Assembly (NCBI GenBank): GCA_035689185.1
Contig: DASSLY010000080.1
Coordinates: 1-64,000 of the forward strand
Length of the DNA: 64,000 bases
Direction: 5' to 3'
Source: DASSLY01 sp035689185
GTDB taxonomy: Bacteria; Actinomycetota; Actinomycetes; Actinomycetales; Dermatophilaceae
Part shown: one piece after another, positions 44,961 to 53,700 of the stretch
How positions within the stretch are numbered: position 1 is the stretch's first letter
Layout of the letters: the number at the start of each line of letters is the position of its first letter
Made by a program: the position numbers and the translations under genes
Notes under the pieces: model-generated
The model's input: only the letters and a program-made list of their open reading frames with translations
Databases searched by the model: none
What the model was told of the DNA's origin: nothing

Positions 44961-46652
44961 TCAGGAGGCGTCGGTGCCGTTCCCCCCGATCGGCGCGCCG
45001 CCGCGGGTCCGGCGCCGCTGGCGCTGCCGGGGCGGTCGAGCCGGCTGTTCGGGGAGAGCCTGGTCTTCGGCAGCAGACCGGCTGTTCTCCCGGCCACGGT
45101 CGCGCGAGCCGCCCCGGCGGCGACGACGGTCACCGTCGCGGGGCGCCGGGTCCTTCCGCTTGCCGGCCCGCGCGCCGGTCTCGCCGAGGTCCTCGATCTG
45201 CTCCGCGGCCAGGCCGGCGCGGGTCTGCTTGCCCTTGGCCAGCCGGCCGGTCGACGCCGGGTCGATGTCCAGGTCGGCGAACAGGTGCGCCGAGGAGGAG
45301 TAGGTCTCCTGAGGCTCGGGGATGCCTAGGTCGAGGGCCTTGTTGATCATCGCCCAGCGGGTCAGGTCGTCCCAGTCCACAAGGGTGATGGCGATCCCGG
45401 TGTTGCCGGCCCGGCCGGTGCGGCCGGTGCGGTGCAGGTAGGTCTTCTCGTCCTCGGGGCACTGGTAGTTGATCACGTGGGTGACGTTCTCCACGTCGAT
45501 GCCGCGGGCGGCCACGTCGGTGGCCACGAGCACGTCGATCTTGCCGGCTCGGAACGCCCGCAGCGCCTGCTCCCGCGCGCCCTGGCCCAGGTCGCCGTGG
45601 ATCGCGGCCGCAGCGAACCCGCGCTCGGTGAGGTCCTCGGCCACCTTGGCGGCCGTGCGCTTGGTCCGGCTGAAGATGATGGTCAGCCCGCGCTCCTTGG
45701 CCTGCAGGATCTTCGCGAGCATCTGGACCTTGTCCATCGCGTGCGCCCGGTAGACGAACTGCTCGATCGCCTTGACCGTGTGCCCGTCCTCGGCGTCGCC
45801 GACCGCGCGGATGTGGGTCGGCTGGGTCATGTACCGACGAGCCATGGCCACCACAGCACCCGGCATGGTGGCCGAGAACAGCATGGTCTGCCGCACCGGC
45901 GGCGTCATCGCGATGAGCTTCTCCACGTCCGGCAGGAAGCCGAGGTCGAGCATCTCGTCCGCCTCGTCGAGCACCACGGTCCGCGCGTGGGCCAGGATGA
46001 GGTGCCGCTGCTGGGCGAGGTCGATAAGCCGGCCGGGAGTCCCGACGACGACCTCGACCCCGCGCGTGAGCGCCTCGACCTGCGGCTCGTAGGCGCGGCC
46101 GCCATACACCGTGAGCACCCGGACGCCACGTCGCTTCCCGGCACGCTCGAGGTCGCCCGCCACCTGGACGGCCAGCTCGCGGGTGGGCACAACGACCAGT
46201 GCCTGGGGCTTGCCCGGCGCCTTCAGCTGGTCGAAGCCGGCGTCCGCAGACGACACGACGCGCTGAAGGATCGGGATGCCGAAGCCGAGGGTCTTGCCGG
46301 TCCCGGTCTTGGCCTGGCCGATGATGTCGTGCCCGCCGAGCGCGACCGGCAGGGTCATCGCCTGAATGGGGAACGGGTTGACGATGCCGTGCTCGCTCAG
46401 CGAGGCGACGATGTCCGGGTGGACGTCGAAGTCGGTGAAGGTCAGCGCCGGCGGGCCGGCGGACGTATTGTCCCGGGCGTCGCTGGGGGCATCGGCGGGC
46501 GCGTCAGTGGGCGTGTCCACCCGGGCGTGGCCGGGGGCATCGGCGGGCGCGTCAGTGGACGTGTCCACCCGGGCGTGGCTGGGGGCATCGGCGGGCGTGT
46601 CGTCCCGGGCTGTGCTGGGCATGTCGACGAGGGGGTGGGGGTCTAGGGTCAT
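44961..46652 (-). CDS. rhlE: DEAD-box RNA helicase, RhlE-like
   Basis: A helicase of 563 residues. After a disordered N-terminus with 16-residue repeats (TDAPADAPGHARVDTP), the core has the Q motif with FPIQAMTLPVAL, motif I AKTGTGKT, Ia PTRELAVQ, II DEAD, III SAT, IV IIFSRTK, V DVAARGIDV and VI HRTGRTGR. The basic C-terminus (RRRRRGGSRDRGRE, RQRQRRRTRGG) would bind RNA. It helps ribosome assembly and mRNA decay. ATG 46652 is chosen; a long leader of about 160 nt is likely given the upstream promoter candidate. Confidence 0.94.
   Translation of the reverse strand: MTLDPHPLVDMPSTARDDTPADAPSHARVDTSTDAPADAPGHARVDTPTDAPADAPSDARDNTSAGPPALTFTDFDVHPDIVASLSEHGIVNPFPIQAMTLPVALGGHDIIGQAKTGTGKTLGFGIPILQRVVSSADAGFDQLKAPGKPQALVVVPTRELAVQVAGDLERAGKRRGVRVLTVYGGRAYEPQVEALTRGVEVVVGTPGRLIDLAQQRHLILAHARTVVLDEADEMLDLGFLPDVEKLIAMTPPVRQTMLFSATMPGAVVAMARRYMTQPTHIRAVGDAEDGHTVKAIEQFVYRAHAMDKVQMLAKILQAKERGLTIIFSRTKRTAAKVAEDLTERGFAAAAIHGDLGQGAREQALRAFRAGKIDVLVATDVAARGIDVENVTHVINYQCPEDEKTYLHRTGRTGRAGNTGIAITLVDWDDLTRWAMINKALDLGIPEPQETYSSSAHLFADLDIDPASTGRLAKGKQTRAGLAAEQIEDLGETGARAGKRKDPAPRDGDRRRRRGGSRDRGRENSRSAAEDQALPEQPARPPRQRQRRRTRGGAPIGGNGTDAS
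46479..46610 (-). repeat. 48-bp tandem repeat coding the RhlE N-terminus
   Basis: Units at 46479-46526, 46527-46574 and a partial one at 46575-46610, each a multiple of three, encode ADAPSHARVDTSTDAP-like blocks. Length changes would keep the helicase in frame. Confidence 0.8.
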
Positions 46653-46821
46653 GGTCGGCTTTCGATCGGGCCACCGGCGGCGCGAGGGCACAGACCGTGC
46701 GCGGGCTCGCAGCCGGGACGCTGCATGCGGGCCGATCGGAGCTCTTCGAGGTATTGCTGAGGCCGACCGAATCCACTTCGGCCGTCGGTTCGGGCCGACC
46801 GGGCACCGTGTTGACACCGTC

Positions 46822-46827
46822 AGCCTA
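46822..46827 (-). promoter_or_regulatory. Candidate rhlE promoter hexamer
   Basis: TAGGCT on the minus strand would start transcription near 46815, giving an rhlE leader of about 160 nt. Long leaders are common for cold-induced helicases. On the plus strand TTGACA at 46811-46816 overlaps it. Confidence 0.3.
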
Positions 46828-46927
46828 CCGGCTAACAGCGGCGTCGGCGGAGCGACCCGCTCTTCGCCGGCCCGCTGCGGGCGAGTATGCGGTCTACGCC
46901 CCGGCGTGCGGTCACGCCGGGTACGGC

Positions 46928-46939
46928 TAGGGTGCGCGT
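46928..46939 (+). promoter_or_regulatory. Leaderless promoter of the ferritin-like gene
   Basis: TAGGGT (46928-46933), six bases, then GTG at 46940. Confidence 0.5.
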
Positions 46940-47665
46940 GTGGCCGGCCCCGCAGACGACGAACCGAGGGCAGCGGTGACCTCGACCGCCGATCGAGGTT
47001 CGGCGCGGACGACACTGGGCGACCCGGCATACCGCGGAGCGGTCGTGGACCTGCTGGGCGTACTCGCCTACGGCGAGCTGACCGCGTTCTCCCGGCTGGC
47101 GGCCGATGCGGAACTGGCGCCCACCGGGCGGGCCAAGGTGGCGCTGGCCCGCGTGGCGGTGGCGGAGTTCCGCCACTTCGAGGACCTGTCGACCCGGCTG
47201 ACCGAGCTCGGTGAGGAGCCGGAGGTGGCGATGCGGCCGTTCGTGGCGCCGATCGACGGCTTCCATGCCCGGACCCGGCCCAACGACTGGCTCGAGGGGC
47301 TGGTCAAGGCCTACGTGGGAGGTGGCATCGCGACGGACTTCTACCGGGAGGTGTCGGCCTACCTCGACCCGGCCACGCGGGCGCTCGTGGTGTCCGTGCT
47401 GGAGGACGTGGGCATCGCCGAGTTCGTGGTCGAGCAGGTCCGTGACGCGATCGACGCGGACGCCACTATCGGCGGTCGGCTCGCGCTGTGGGGGCGGCGG
47501 CTGGTCGGCGAGGCGCTCTCCCAGGCACAGCAGGTCGCCGGGGAACGCGACGGCTTGTCCAGCCTGCTGGTCGGCGGCGCGGACCTGGCCGAGCTCGGCC
47601 GGATGCTGGGGCGTCTCACCGAGGCGCACACTCATCGGATGCAGCGGCTGGGCCTGGCTGCGTAA
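46940..47665 (+). CDS. Ferritin-like fold protein (MiaE-like tRNA hydroxylase family)
   Basis: A protein of 241 residues, almost all helical. Carboxylate and His ligands of a diiron site are suggested by YGELTAFSRLA, AVAEFRHFEDLSTRL (E-x-x-H-like) and, later, EDVGIAEFVVEQV. The family is related to MiaE, which hydroxylates a modified tRNA base, but actinobacterial members have no proven substrate. Leaderless GTG start. It converges on the GlsB-like gene across a perfect hairpin. Confidence 0.85.
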   Translation: MAGPADDEPRAAVTSTADRGSARTTLGDPAYRGAVVDLLGVLAYGELTAFSRLAADAELAPTGRAKVALARVAVAEFRHFEDLSTRLTELGEEPEVAMRPFVAPIDGFHARTRPNDWLEGLVKAYVGGGIATDFYREVSAYLDPATRALVVSVLEDVGIAEFVVEQVRDAIDADATIGGRLALWGRRLVGEALSQAQQVAGERDGLSSLLVGGADLAELGRMLGRLTEAHTHRMQRLGLAA

Positions 47666-47669
47666 CGGC

Positions 47670-47705
47670 CATCGGGGTCGCCGCCGGTCGGTGGCGACCC
47701 CGATG
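47670..47705. terminator. Bidirectional terminator, perfect 13-bp stem
   Basis: CATCGGGGTCGCC and GGCGACCCCGATG are perfect complements around a ten-base loop. It starts five bases after the ferritin-like stop and lies before the stop of the convergent GlsB-like gene. Confidence 0.85.
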
Positions 47706-47723
47706 AGAAGCCTCAGACCACGC

Positions 47724-47987
47724 TCACACTGCTCGTCGCCCGCTGATGGACCCGTATGCGGTGACCAGCACCGCTGCCACGGCGACGCTGATGATGAGCC
47801 GGATCCAGTCGATACCGCCGGTGTTGTTGACCCCGAGAAGCCCCGCGAGCCAATAGCCGATGAGGGCCCCCACGATGCCGATGATCACGGTGACCAGGAC
47901 GCCGATGTTCTGCTTGCCCGGCAGCACGAGCCTGGCGAGGGCGCCGATGACTGCCCCGAAGATGATCGTCCCGATGATCGTGCCCAT
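47724..47987 (-). CDS. GlsB/YeaQ/YmgE family stress membrane protein
   Basis: A protein of 87 residues with three membrane helices and the family-defining Gly-rich pattern (IIFGAVIGALARLVLPGKQN, then GIVGALIGYWLAGLLG). This transglycosylase-associated family is induced by stress in many bacteria, with unknown activity. ATG with AAGGAG ten bases upstream. It is a single-gene unit between DUF3107 and the ferritin-like gene. Confidence 0.9.
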   Translation of the reverse strand: MGTIIGTIIFGAVIGALARLVLPGKQNIGVLVTVIIGIVGALIGYWLAGLLGVNNTGGIDWIRLIISVAVAAVLVTAYGSISGRRAV

Positions 47988-48126
47988 GTCGCCGCTCCTT
48001 CTCTGAGCCTGGGAGTGCCCCGAGGCGTGGACTTCGACGGGCCGTGCTCGACCCGGGCTCCAATGTGTCACCTGTGGGGCAGTTGTGCACGCATCCACCG
48101 GGTGTGGCGCGAGTGACGAATGGGTC

Positions 48127-48351
48127 TCAGATGGCGCCGAACCCCACCCCGCCGCGCCGCGTGGACCCGATGTCGACATACCCCAGGGCGGCCACCGGGA
48201 TCACGACGACGCGGCCCTTGTCGTCGGTCAGGCTCAGCAGTCCGCCGTCCGCGACCGCCTTGGCGACCGCCTTGGCTACCGCCTCGGGGGTCTGGTCGGA
48301 CTCCAGCACAACCTCGCGCGCCACGTTCTGCACGCCGATCTTGACCTCCAC
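48127..48351 (-). CDS. DUF3107 protein
   Basis: A protein of 74 residues matching DUF3107, a conserved actinobacterial family (mycobacterial Rv3208A position). Conserved features: VKIGVQNVAREVVLESDQ at the start, VADGGLLSLTDDKGRVVVIP and a C-terminal GYVDIG. Unknown function. GTG start with AAAGG upstream. It follows a TetR gene on the same strand, as in mycobacteria. Confidence 0.92.
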   Translation of the reverse strand: MEVKIGVQNVAREVVLESDQTPEAVAKAVAKAVADGGLLSLTDDKGRVVVIPVAALGYVDIGSTRRGGVGFGAI

Positions 48352-48385
48352 GCGAGTGGCCTTTCGTTCGGGGTTGGCGTCGAGG

Positions 48386-49054
48386 CTAACCCGGGATAGC
48401 GGGGGGAACTTCCCCGCCCTCGCGCCCGGCCATCGGGAAGCCGCCCAGCCCCCGCCAGGCCAGCGCGGCGACCAGGCGTGCCGCCTCGTCCTTGGGGATG
48501 CCCGACCCCTGGGCCAGCCAGTACCGGGCGCAGACCTGGGCCATCCCGGAGAGCGCTGTCGCCAGCAGGTGCGCGGGTCCCTCCGGCAGGTCGGTGTCCT
48601 CGCCGATGACGACCGAGATGGCCTCGGCGCACTCGAACGACACCGCGTCGACCCGGTCGCGGACCGCGGCCTCGTTGGTCAGGTCGGACTCGAAGACCAA
48701 CCGGAACGGCGCACCCTCGCGGGCCACGAAGTCGAAGTAGGCCTGGATGGTGGCCGCCACCCGCAGCTTGTTGTCGTGAGTTGAGGCCAAGGCGGCGCGG
48801 ACCGCGGCGACCAGCGCGGCGGCATACTGGTCCAACAAGGCGAGATAGAGCTCGAGCTTGCCCGGGAAGTGTTGGTACAACACCGGTTTGGACACCCCGG
48901 CCCGGTCGGCGATCTCATCCATCGCGGCGGCGTGGTAGCCGGACTCGACGAAGACCTCCAGTGCGGCGTCCAGCAGCTGGGCCCGCCGCTCCGAGCGCGG
49001 CAGCCGCGCCGGGCGGCTGGGCGACTCGGCGGGTTCGGGGATCGCGGCGGACAG
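48386..49054 (-). CDS. TetR-family regulator lacking a normal start codon
   Basis: A TetR repressor. The DNA-binding domain is clear: PRSERRAQLLDAALEVFVES, then MDEIADRAGVSKPVLYQHF, the helix-turn-helix. The first in-frame ATG (48922) lies inside this domain and would remove helix 1. Upstream to the in-frame TAG at 49109-49111 there is no ATG, GTG or TTG. Candidates are CTG at 49003 or 49054 or an ATC codon, or a frameshift from an ATG at 49107 in another phase. I give the CTG at 49054 as a working start. A TAGGAT hexamer lies at 49111-49106. Ligand unknown; the gene position fits Rv3208. Confidence 0.75.
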   Translation of the reverse strand: MSAAIPEPAESPSRPARLPRSERRAQLLDAALEVFVESGYHAAAMDEIADRAGVSKPVLYQHFPGKLELYLALLDQYAAALVAAVRAALASTHDNKLRVAATIQAYFDFVAREGAPFRLVFESDLTNEAAVRDRVDAVSFECAEAISVVIGEDTDLPEGPAHLLATALSGMAQVCARYWLAQGSGIPKDEAARLVAALAWRGLGGFPMAGREGGEVPPAIPG

Positions 49055-49105
49055 CTCAGGCTCGATTCGGCGGCGGGTGCGGCCGGTGGCCGCGGGACCT
49101 GCCGC

Positions 49106-49133
49106 ATCCTACGCAGCCGCTACGGTGGAAGGC
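49106..49133. promoter_or_regulatory. Divergent promoters of the TetR gene and moeZ
   Basis: Plus strand TACGGT (49121-49126) is seven bases before the moeZ ATG. Minus strand TAGGAT (49111 to 49106) would start the TetR transcript near 49099. The regulator could cover both hexamers. Confidence 0.5.
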
Positions 49134-50306
49134 ATGGCACTGCCGCCGCTGGTGGCTCCCGGAGGCGACCTCACCCGCGAGGAGGTGCAGCGCTACGCCC
49201 GGCACCTGCTCATCCCCGAGGTCGGCGAGGTCGGGCAGCGGCGGCTCAAGAACGCCCGCGTCCTCGTCGTGGGCGCAGGGGGCCTGGGCTCACCGGCTCT
49301 GCTCTACCTGGCGGCCGCCGGGGTGGGGACCATCGGGGTGGTCGACGCCGACGTGGTGGAGGAGTCCAACCTGCAGCGCCAGGTGATTCACGGGGTCGAC
49401 GACATCGGCCGGCCCAAGACGGCCTCGGCGGCGGCCGCGGTCGCGCGGGTCAACCCGCTGGTCGAGGTCGTTCAGCACGAGCTGCGGCTGGACTCCGGCA
49501 ACGCGCTGGACGTGCTCACGGGGTATGACCTGGTGGTCGACGGGGCGGACAACTTCCCGACGCGCTACCTGGTCAACGACGCCTGCGTCATCGCCGGGAA
49601 GCCGCACGTGTGGGGCTCCATCCTGCGCTTCGACGGCCAGGTGAGCGTGTGGTGGGCCCGGCACGGCCCTTGCTACCGCTGCGTGTTCCCCGCGCCACCG
49701 CCGCCCGGCCTGGTGCCTTCGTGCGCCGAGGCGGGGGTGCTCGGCGTGCTGTGCGCGGCGGTCGGCGCGGTCCAGGGCGCGGAGGCGGTGAAATTGCTGC
49801 TGGGCATCGGCGAGCCGCTGGTCGGCCGGCTGCTGGTGCACGACGCGCTGCGCCAGACGTGGGACTCGCTGACCGTGGGAAGCGACCCGTCCTGCTCGGT
49901 CTGTGCGGCGCCGGACCCGCGGCTGGTCGACTACGAGGACTTCTGCGGTATGCCGGGCAGCTCGGCTCCCAGCGTGCGGACCGTGGACGCCGGCGAGCTT
50001 CGGGACCTGCTGGCCGAACGCGCGCGTGGCGGCGCGAACTTCGTGCTGGTCGACGTGCGGGGGGAGCAGGAACGCGCCATCGTGTCGATCCCCGGCGCCG
50101 AGGCGGTCCCGATGGAGGCGTTCCGGGAGGGGCGGGCGGCGGAGCTGCTGGCGGGGGTGCCGGTGATCCTGCACTGCAAGGCGGGTTCGCGCTCGGCGGA
50201 GGCCGGTGGGCTGCTGCTGGCCGCCGGCCACCCGGACGTCCGGCACCTGGAGGGCGGGGTGCTGGCCTGGGCGCGCGAGGTGGACCCCTCCTTGCCGGTG
50301 TACTGA
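49134..50306 (+). CDS. moeZ: MoeZ-like adenylyltransferase/sulfurtransferase (ThiF-rhodanese fusion)
   Basis: A protein of 390 residues. The E1-like domain has the nucleotide loop VVGAGGLGSPAL (residues 46-57), VDGADNFPTRYLVND, a CYRCVFP and CSVCAAP zinc pair, and the conserved Cys in LVPSCAEAGVLG. The C-terminal rhodanese domain has the active-site loop HCKAGSRS. It adenylates and sulfurates small sulfur carriers (ThiS/CysO/MoaD-like) for thiamine, cysteine or molybdopterin synthesis. The ATG has TACGGT seven bases upstream. Likely read together with the alkyltransferase gene 29 bases on. Confidence 0.93.
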   Translation: MALPPLVAPGGDLTREEVQRYARHLLIPEVGEVGQRRLKNARVLVVGAGGLGSPALLYLAAAGVGTIGVVDADVVEESNLQRQVIHGVDDIGRPKTASAAAAVARVNPLVEVVQHELRLDSGNALDVLTGYDLVVDGADNFPTRYLVNDACVIAGKPHVWGSILRFDGQVSVWWARHGPCYRCVFPAPPPPGLVPSCAEAGVLGVLCAAVGAVQGAEAVKLLLGIGEPLVGRLLVHDALRQTWDSLTVGSDPSCSVCAAPDPRLVDYEDFCGMPGSSAPSVRTVDAGELRDLLAERARGGANFVLVDVRGEQERAIVSIPGAEAVPMEAFREGRAAELLAGVPVILHCKAGSRSAEAGGLLLAAGHPDVRHLEGGVLAWAREVDPSLPVY

Positions 50307-50335
50307 CTCCGGCTACGGGCCCGGTCTGGTCAGTC

Positions 50336-50674
50336 GTGCAGGAGCTGCCCGAGTTCGCCGAGGCGGTGCTGGAGGTGGTGGACGCCATCCCGCCCGGGAA
50401 GGTGCTGGCCTACGGGGACGTGGCCGAGCTCGTCGGGCACGGCGGCCCCAGGCGGGTCGGCCACGTGCTATCCCGGTACGGCGGGATGACTTGCTGGTGG
50501 CGGGTGCTGCGCGCCGACGGGACGGCGGCACCGGCGCTGGAACAGGAGGCGGTCGCCCGCTGGCGCTCCGAGGGGACGCCGATGGTCGGCGGGGCGCTCG
50601 CACGGCGGGTGGACCTGACGCGGGCTCGCTGGGACGGCCAGCGCGAGGGTGGCGGGTCTGTCGGGGGGGCGTGA
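50336..50674 (+). CDS. Alkyltransferase-like protein (MGMT DNA-binding domain, no active Cys)
   Basis: A protein of 112 residues with the O6-alkylguanine transferase fold: AEAVLEVVDAIPPGKVLAYG and GHGGPRRVGHVLSR. The active-site PCHR is replaced by CWWRVLRADG, so it cannot accept the alkyl group itself. Alkyltransferase-like proteins instead mark O6-alkyl lesions for nucleotide excision repair. GTG start. Its Gly-rich 3' end (GGGSVGGA and stop) is repeated 62 bp downstream. The Rv3204 position fits the mycobacterial order. Confidence 0.85.
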   Translation: MQELPEFAEAVLEVVDAIPPGKVLAYGDVAELVGHGGPRRVGHVLSRYGGMTCWWRVLRADGTAAPALEQEAVARWRSEGTPMVGGALARRVDLTRARWDGQREGGGSVGGA

Positions 50675-50736
50675 GTCGGGGTTCTCGGCGTGCCCACGTG
50701 GCTGGCGGGGGTGGGGGGTCTGTCGGGGGGGCGTGA
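50645..50736 (+). repeat. 62-bp tandem duplication over the alkyltransferase stop and adnA start
   Basis: The 30-bp segments 50645-50674 and 50707-50736 differ at two positions; each ends CTGTCGGGGGGGCGTGA. The following bases, GTGCCCACG and ATGCCCACT, also match. So the junction stop-gap-start is present twice, and the first copy carries the real stop. Confidence 0.75.
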
Positions 50737-50748
50737 TGGGATGCCGGC

Positions 50749-53700
50749 ATGCCCACTCAGACGGCGCCGTTGCGGCTGACCCGGCCGGGGCCCGACGCTG
50801 CCGGGGAGCCGGTGCTGGACGCTGCGCAGCGGCAGGCGGCGGGGTTCCGCGGGCCGCTGTTGCGGGTGCTCGGGGCGCCGGGGACGGGCAAGACCACGGT
50901 GGTGGTGGAGCACGTCCTGGATCAGGTGCTGCGCGGCGGTGTGCGCGCGGAGCAGGTGCTCGTGGTGGCGGCCACCCGCACGCTGGCGGCCGAGCTACGT
51001 CAGCGGGTCACCGCCCGGCTGTCTGCCACCACCACGGAGCCGATGGCCCGCACGATGTCCTCTTTCGGGTTCGGCTTGCTTCGCCAGCTGGCCGCGCTGG
51101 CGGGCGAACCGACCCCACGGCTGCTGTCCGGGCCGGAGCAGGACGTCGTGCTGCGCGACCTGCTCGCCGGGCACGCGGCCGGGGACCCGCCCGGCCCGGC
51201 ATGGCCGGACCACGTGGAGGGGGCGCTGACCACCCGGGGGTTCCGCGCCGAGCTGCGGGACCTGCTCATGCGTGCCGTCGAGCGGGGCCTCGACGGAGAC
51301 AGCCTGGCCGGGTTGGCGCGCCGCCACGCCCGGCCGGAGTGGTGGGCGGCCGCCCAAGTGCTTGTCGAGTACGACCAGGTCACCGCGTTGTCCCGGCCCG
51401 GCACCTACGACCCGGCGTGGGTGCTGACTGCCGCGGCCGACCGGCTGGAGGACGACCCGGCGGCCCTGGCCCGAGTGCGGTCCGCGGTCCGGCTGGTCGT
51501 CGTCGACGACGCGCACGAGCTGACCGCCGCGGGCGCCCGCCTGTTGGCGGTGCTCGCCGGCGCAGGAGCCGCCGACCTGGTCCTCGTCGGCGACCCGGAT
51601 GCGGCGGTGCAGGGCTTCCGGGGCGCCGACCCGGCGGTGCTGGGGTCCTCTCGGTTCGGTGACGGGCCCACAGTCGTGCTGCACACGGCATACCGGCAGG
51701 CAGCTGTGCTCAGCCAGGTGAGCGCTCGAGTGACCAGGCGGATCGGGGCAGCCGGCTCGGTGGCCCACCGCGAGCCGGCGACCCGGCCAGGGCCTGGCCG
51801 GGTGGAGGTCCGGCTGCTCCGCGCCGTGTCGCAGGAGGCGGCGCTAGTGGCGGCCGAGTTGCGCCGGGCGCACCTGGTCGACGGGCTGCCCTGGGCAGCG
51901 CTGGCGGTCGTCGTCCGCGGCCGGGGGCGGACGGCAACCCTGCGGCGGGTGCTGGCTGCGGCCGGGGTGCCGGTGGCGACGCCGGCGACCGGTCTGCCGG
52001 TGCGGGACGAGGTGGCGGTGCGCCCGCTGCTGACCATGCTCGACGTCGTGCTGCGGGTGGCGGCGGACGAGCAGGCGCCGCTGGATCCGCAGACCGCGGC
52101 CGACCTGGTGCAGTCGCCGATCGGCGGTGCCGACGCGGTGAGCATGCGGCGGCTGCGGCGGGCGCTGCGTCGCGGGGAGCTGGCCGCCGGGGGTGGCCGG
52201 CCCAGCGGTGACCTGCTCGCGCAGGCGCTCCTGGACCCGGGGCTGGTCGCCTCGCTCGGGTCCGAGGGTGACCATGCCTGGCCCGTGGCGAATGGGCTCG
52301 AGGCCGGCGTGGCCGCCGCCCGGGCCGCGGGAGCGACCGCCGAGACGGTGCTCTGGGCGATCTGGGACGCCACCGGGCTGGCGCCCCGCTGGCGACGACG
52401 CGCGCTGGGCGGGGGACCGCTCGGTGCGCGGGCCGACCGGGACCTGGACGCGGTGCTGGCCCTGTTCGACGCGGCTGCCGCCTATGTGGACCGGCTGCCA
52501 CAGGCAGGCCCGGCGCAGTTCCTGGACCACATCGCCTCCCAGGACGTGCCGGGTGACCGGCTGGTGGCCCGGGCCCCTATCGACGAGGCTGTCGCGCTGG
52601 TCAGCCCGCAGGCGGCGGCCGGGCGGCAGTGGCGGTTCGTGGTGGTCGCCGGGGTGCAGGAGGGGGTCTGGCCGGATCTGCGGCTGCGCGGCTCGCTGCT
52701 GGGCTCCGAGCGGCTGGTGGAGGCCGTGGCCGGGAGGGAGTGGACCTTCCGCGGCGCGCAGGCGGCGGTGCGCTACGACGAGACCAGGCTGTTCCTCGTT
52801 GCGGTGAGCCGGGCCAGCGAGCGGTTGCTGGTGACCGCGGTGCGCAGCGAGGACGAGCAGCCATCTGTCTACCTCGACCTGGTCGACCCGCCGTCGACAC
52901 CGGAAGAGGAAGTCCGTGGGTTCAGCGAGGTGCCCAGGGCGATGAGCCTGGCCGCGCTCGTGGCCGACCTGCGCCGGCAGGCGGGTGGGGCCACCGGCAC
53001 GCCGGCGCAGCGGCATACCGCCGCCCGCCACCTGGCCCGGCTCGCCCGCGAGGAGGTTCCCGGTGCCGACCCGTCCCAGTGGTGGGCCAACATCGAGGTG
53101 AGCGACGACCGGCCGAGGCGGGAGCCGGGCGCGGCGGTGTCGGTGTCGCCGTCGAAGATCGAGGCGTTCCAGACCTGCCAGTTGCAGTGGCTGCTGACCG
53201 CGTTCGGCGGCGAAGGCCCTCCCATCGGTGCGGCCACCATCGGCACTCTGGTGCACGACATCGCCCGCGACCTCGGCGACCAGACGGAGGCGGTGTATGC
53301 CGCCGAGGTCGCCGCCCGCTGGGGCCGGCTTGGGCTGCCGGTCGGCTGGGTCTCCGCACGCGAGCAGCAGCTCGCCAAGGCCATGGTGGGACGGTTGGCG
53401 CGCTACCTGGCCCACGCCGGCAGGCAGGGCTGGAGCCTGATCGGCCAGGAGGTCGACCTTGCCGTCGAGCTTGCCCCTTCCAGCGCCATCGAGGGTGGCG
53501 TCGACGGCGGCGTCGACGGTGCCGTCCACAGTGGCGTCCACGGTGGCGTCGACGGTGGCGTCGACGGTGACGTCCAGGGTGCCGTCCACACGGGGCGGGC
53601 CCGGCTGACCGGGCGGGTCGACCGGCTGGAGCGTGACGCCGAGGGCCGGCTGCGGGTGCTCGACCTGAAGACCGGGTCCGCGAAGCCGGCCGCGGCCGAC

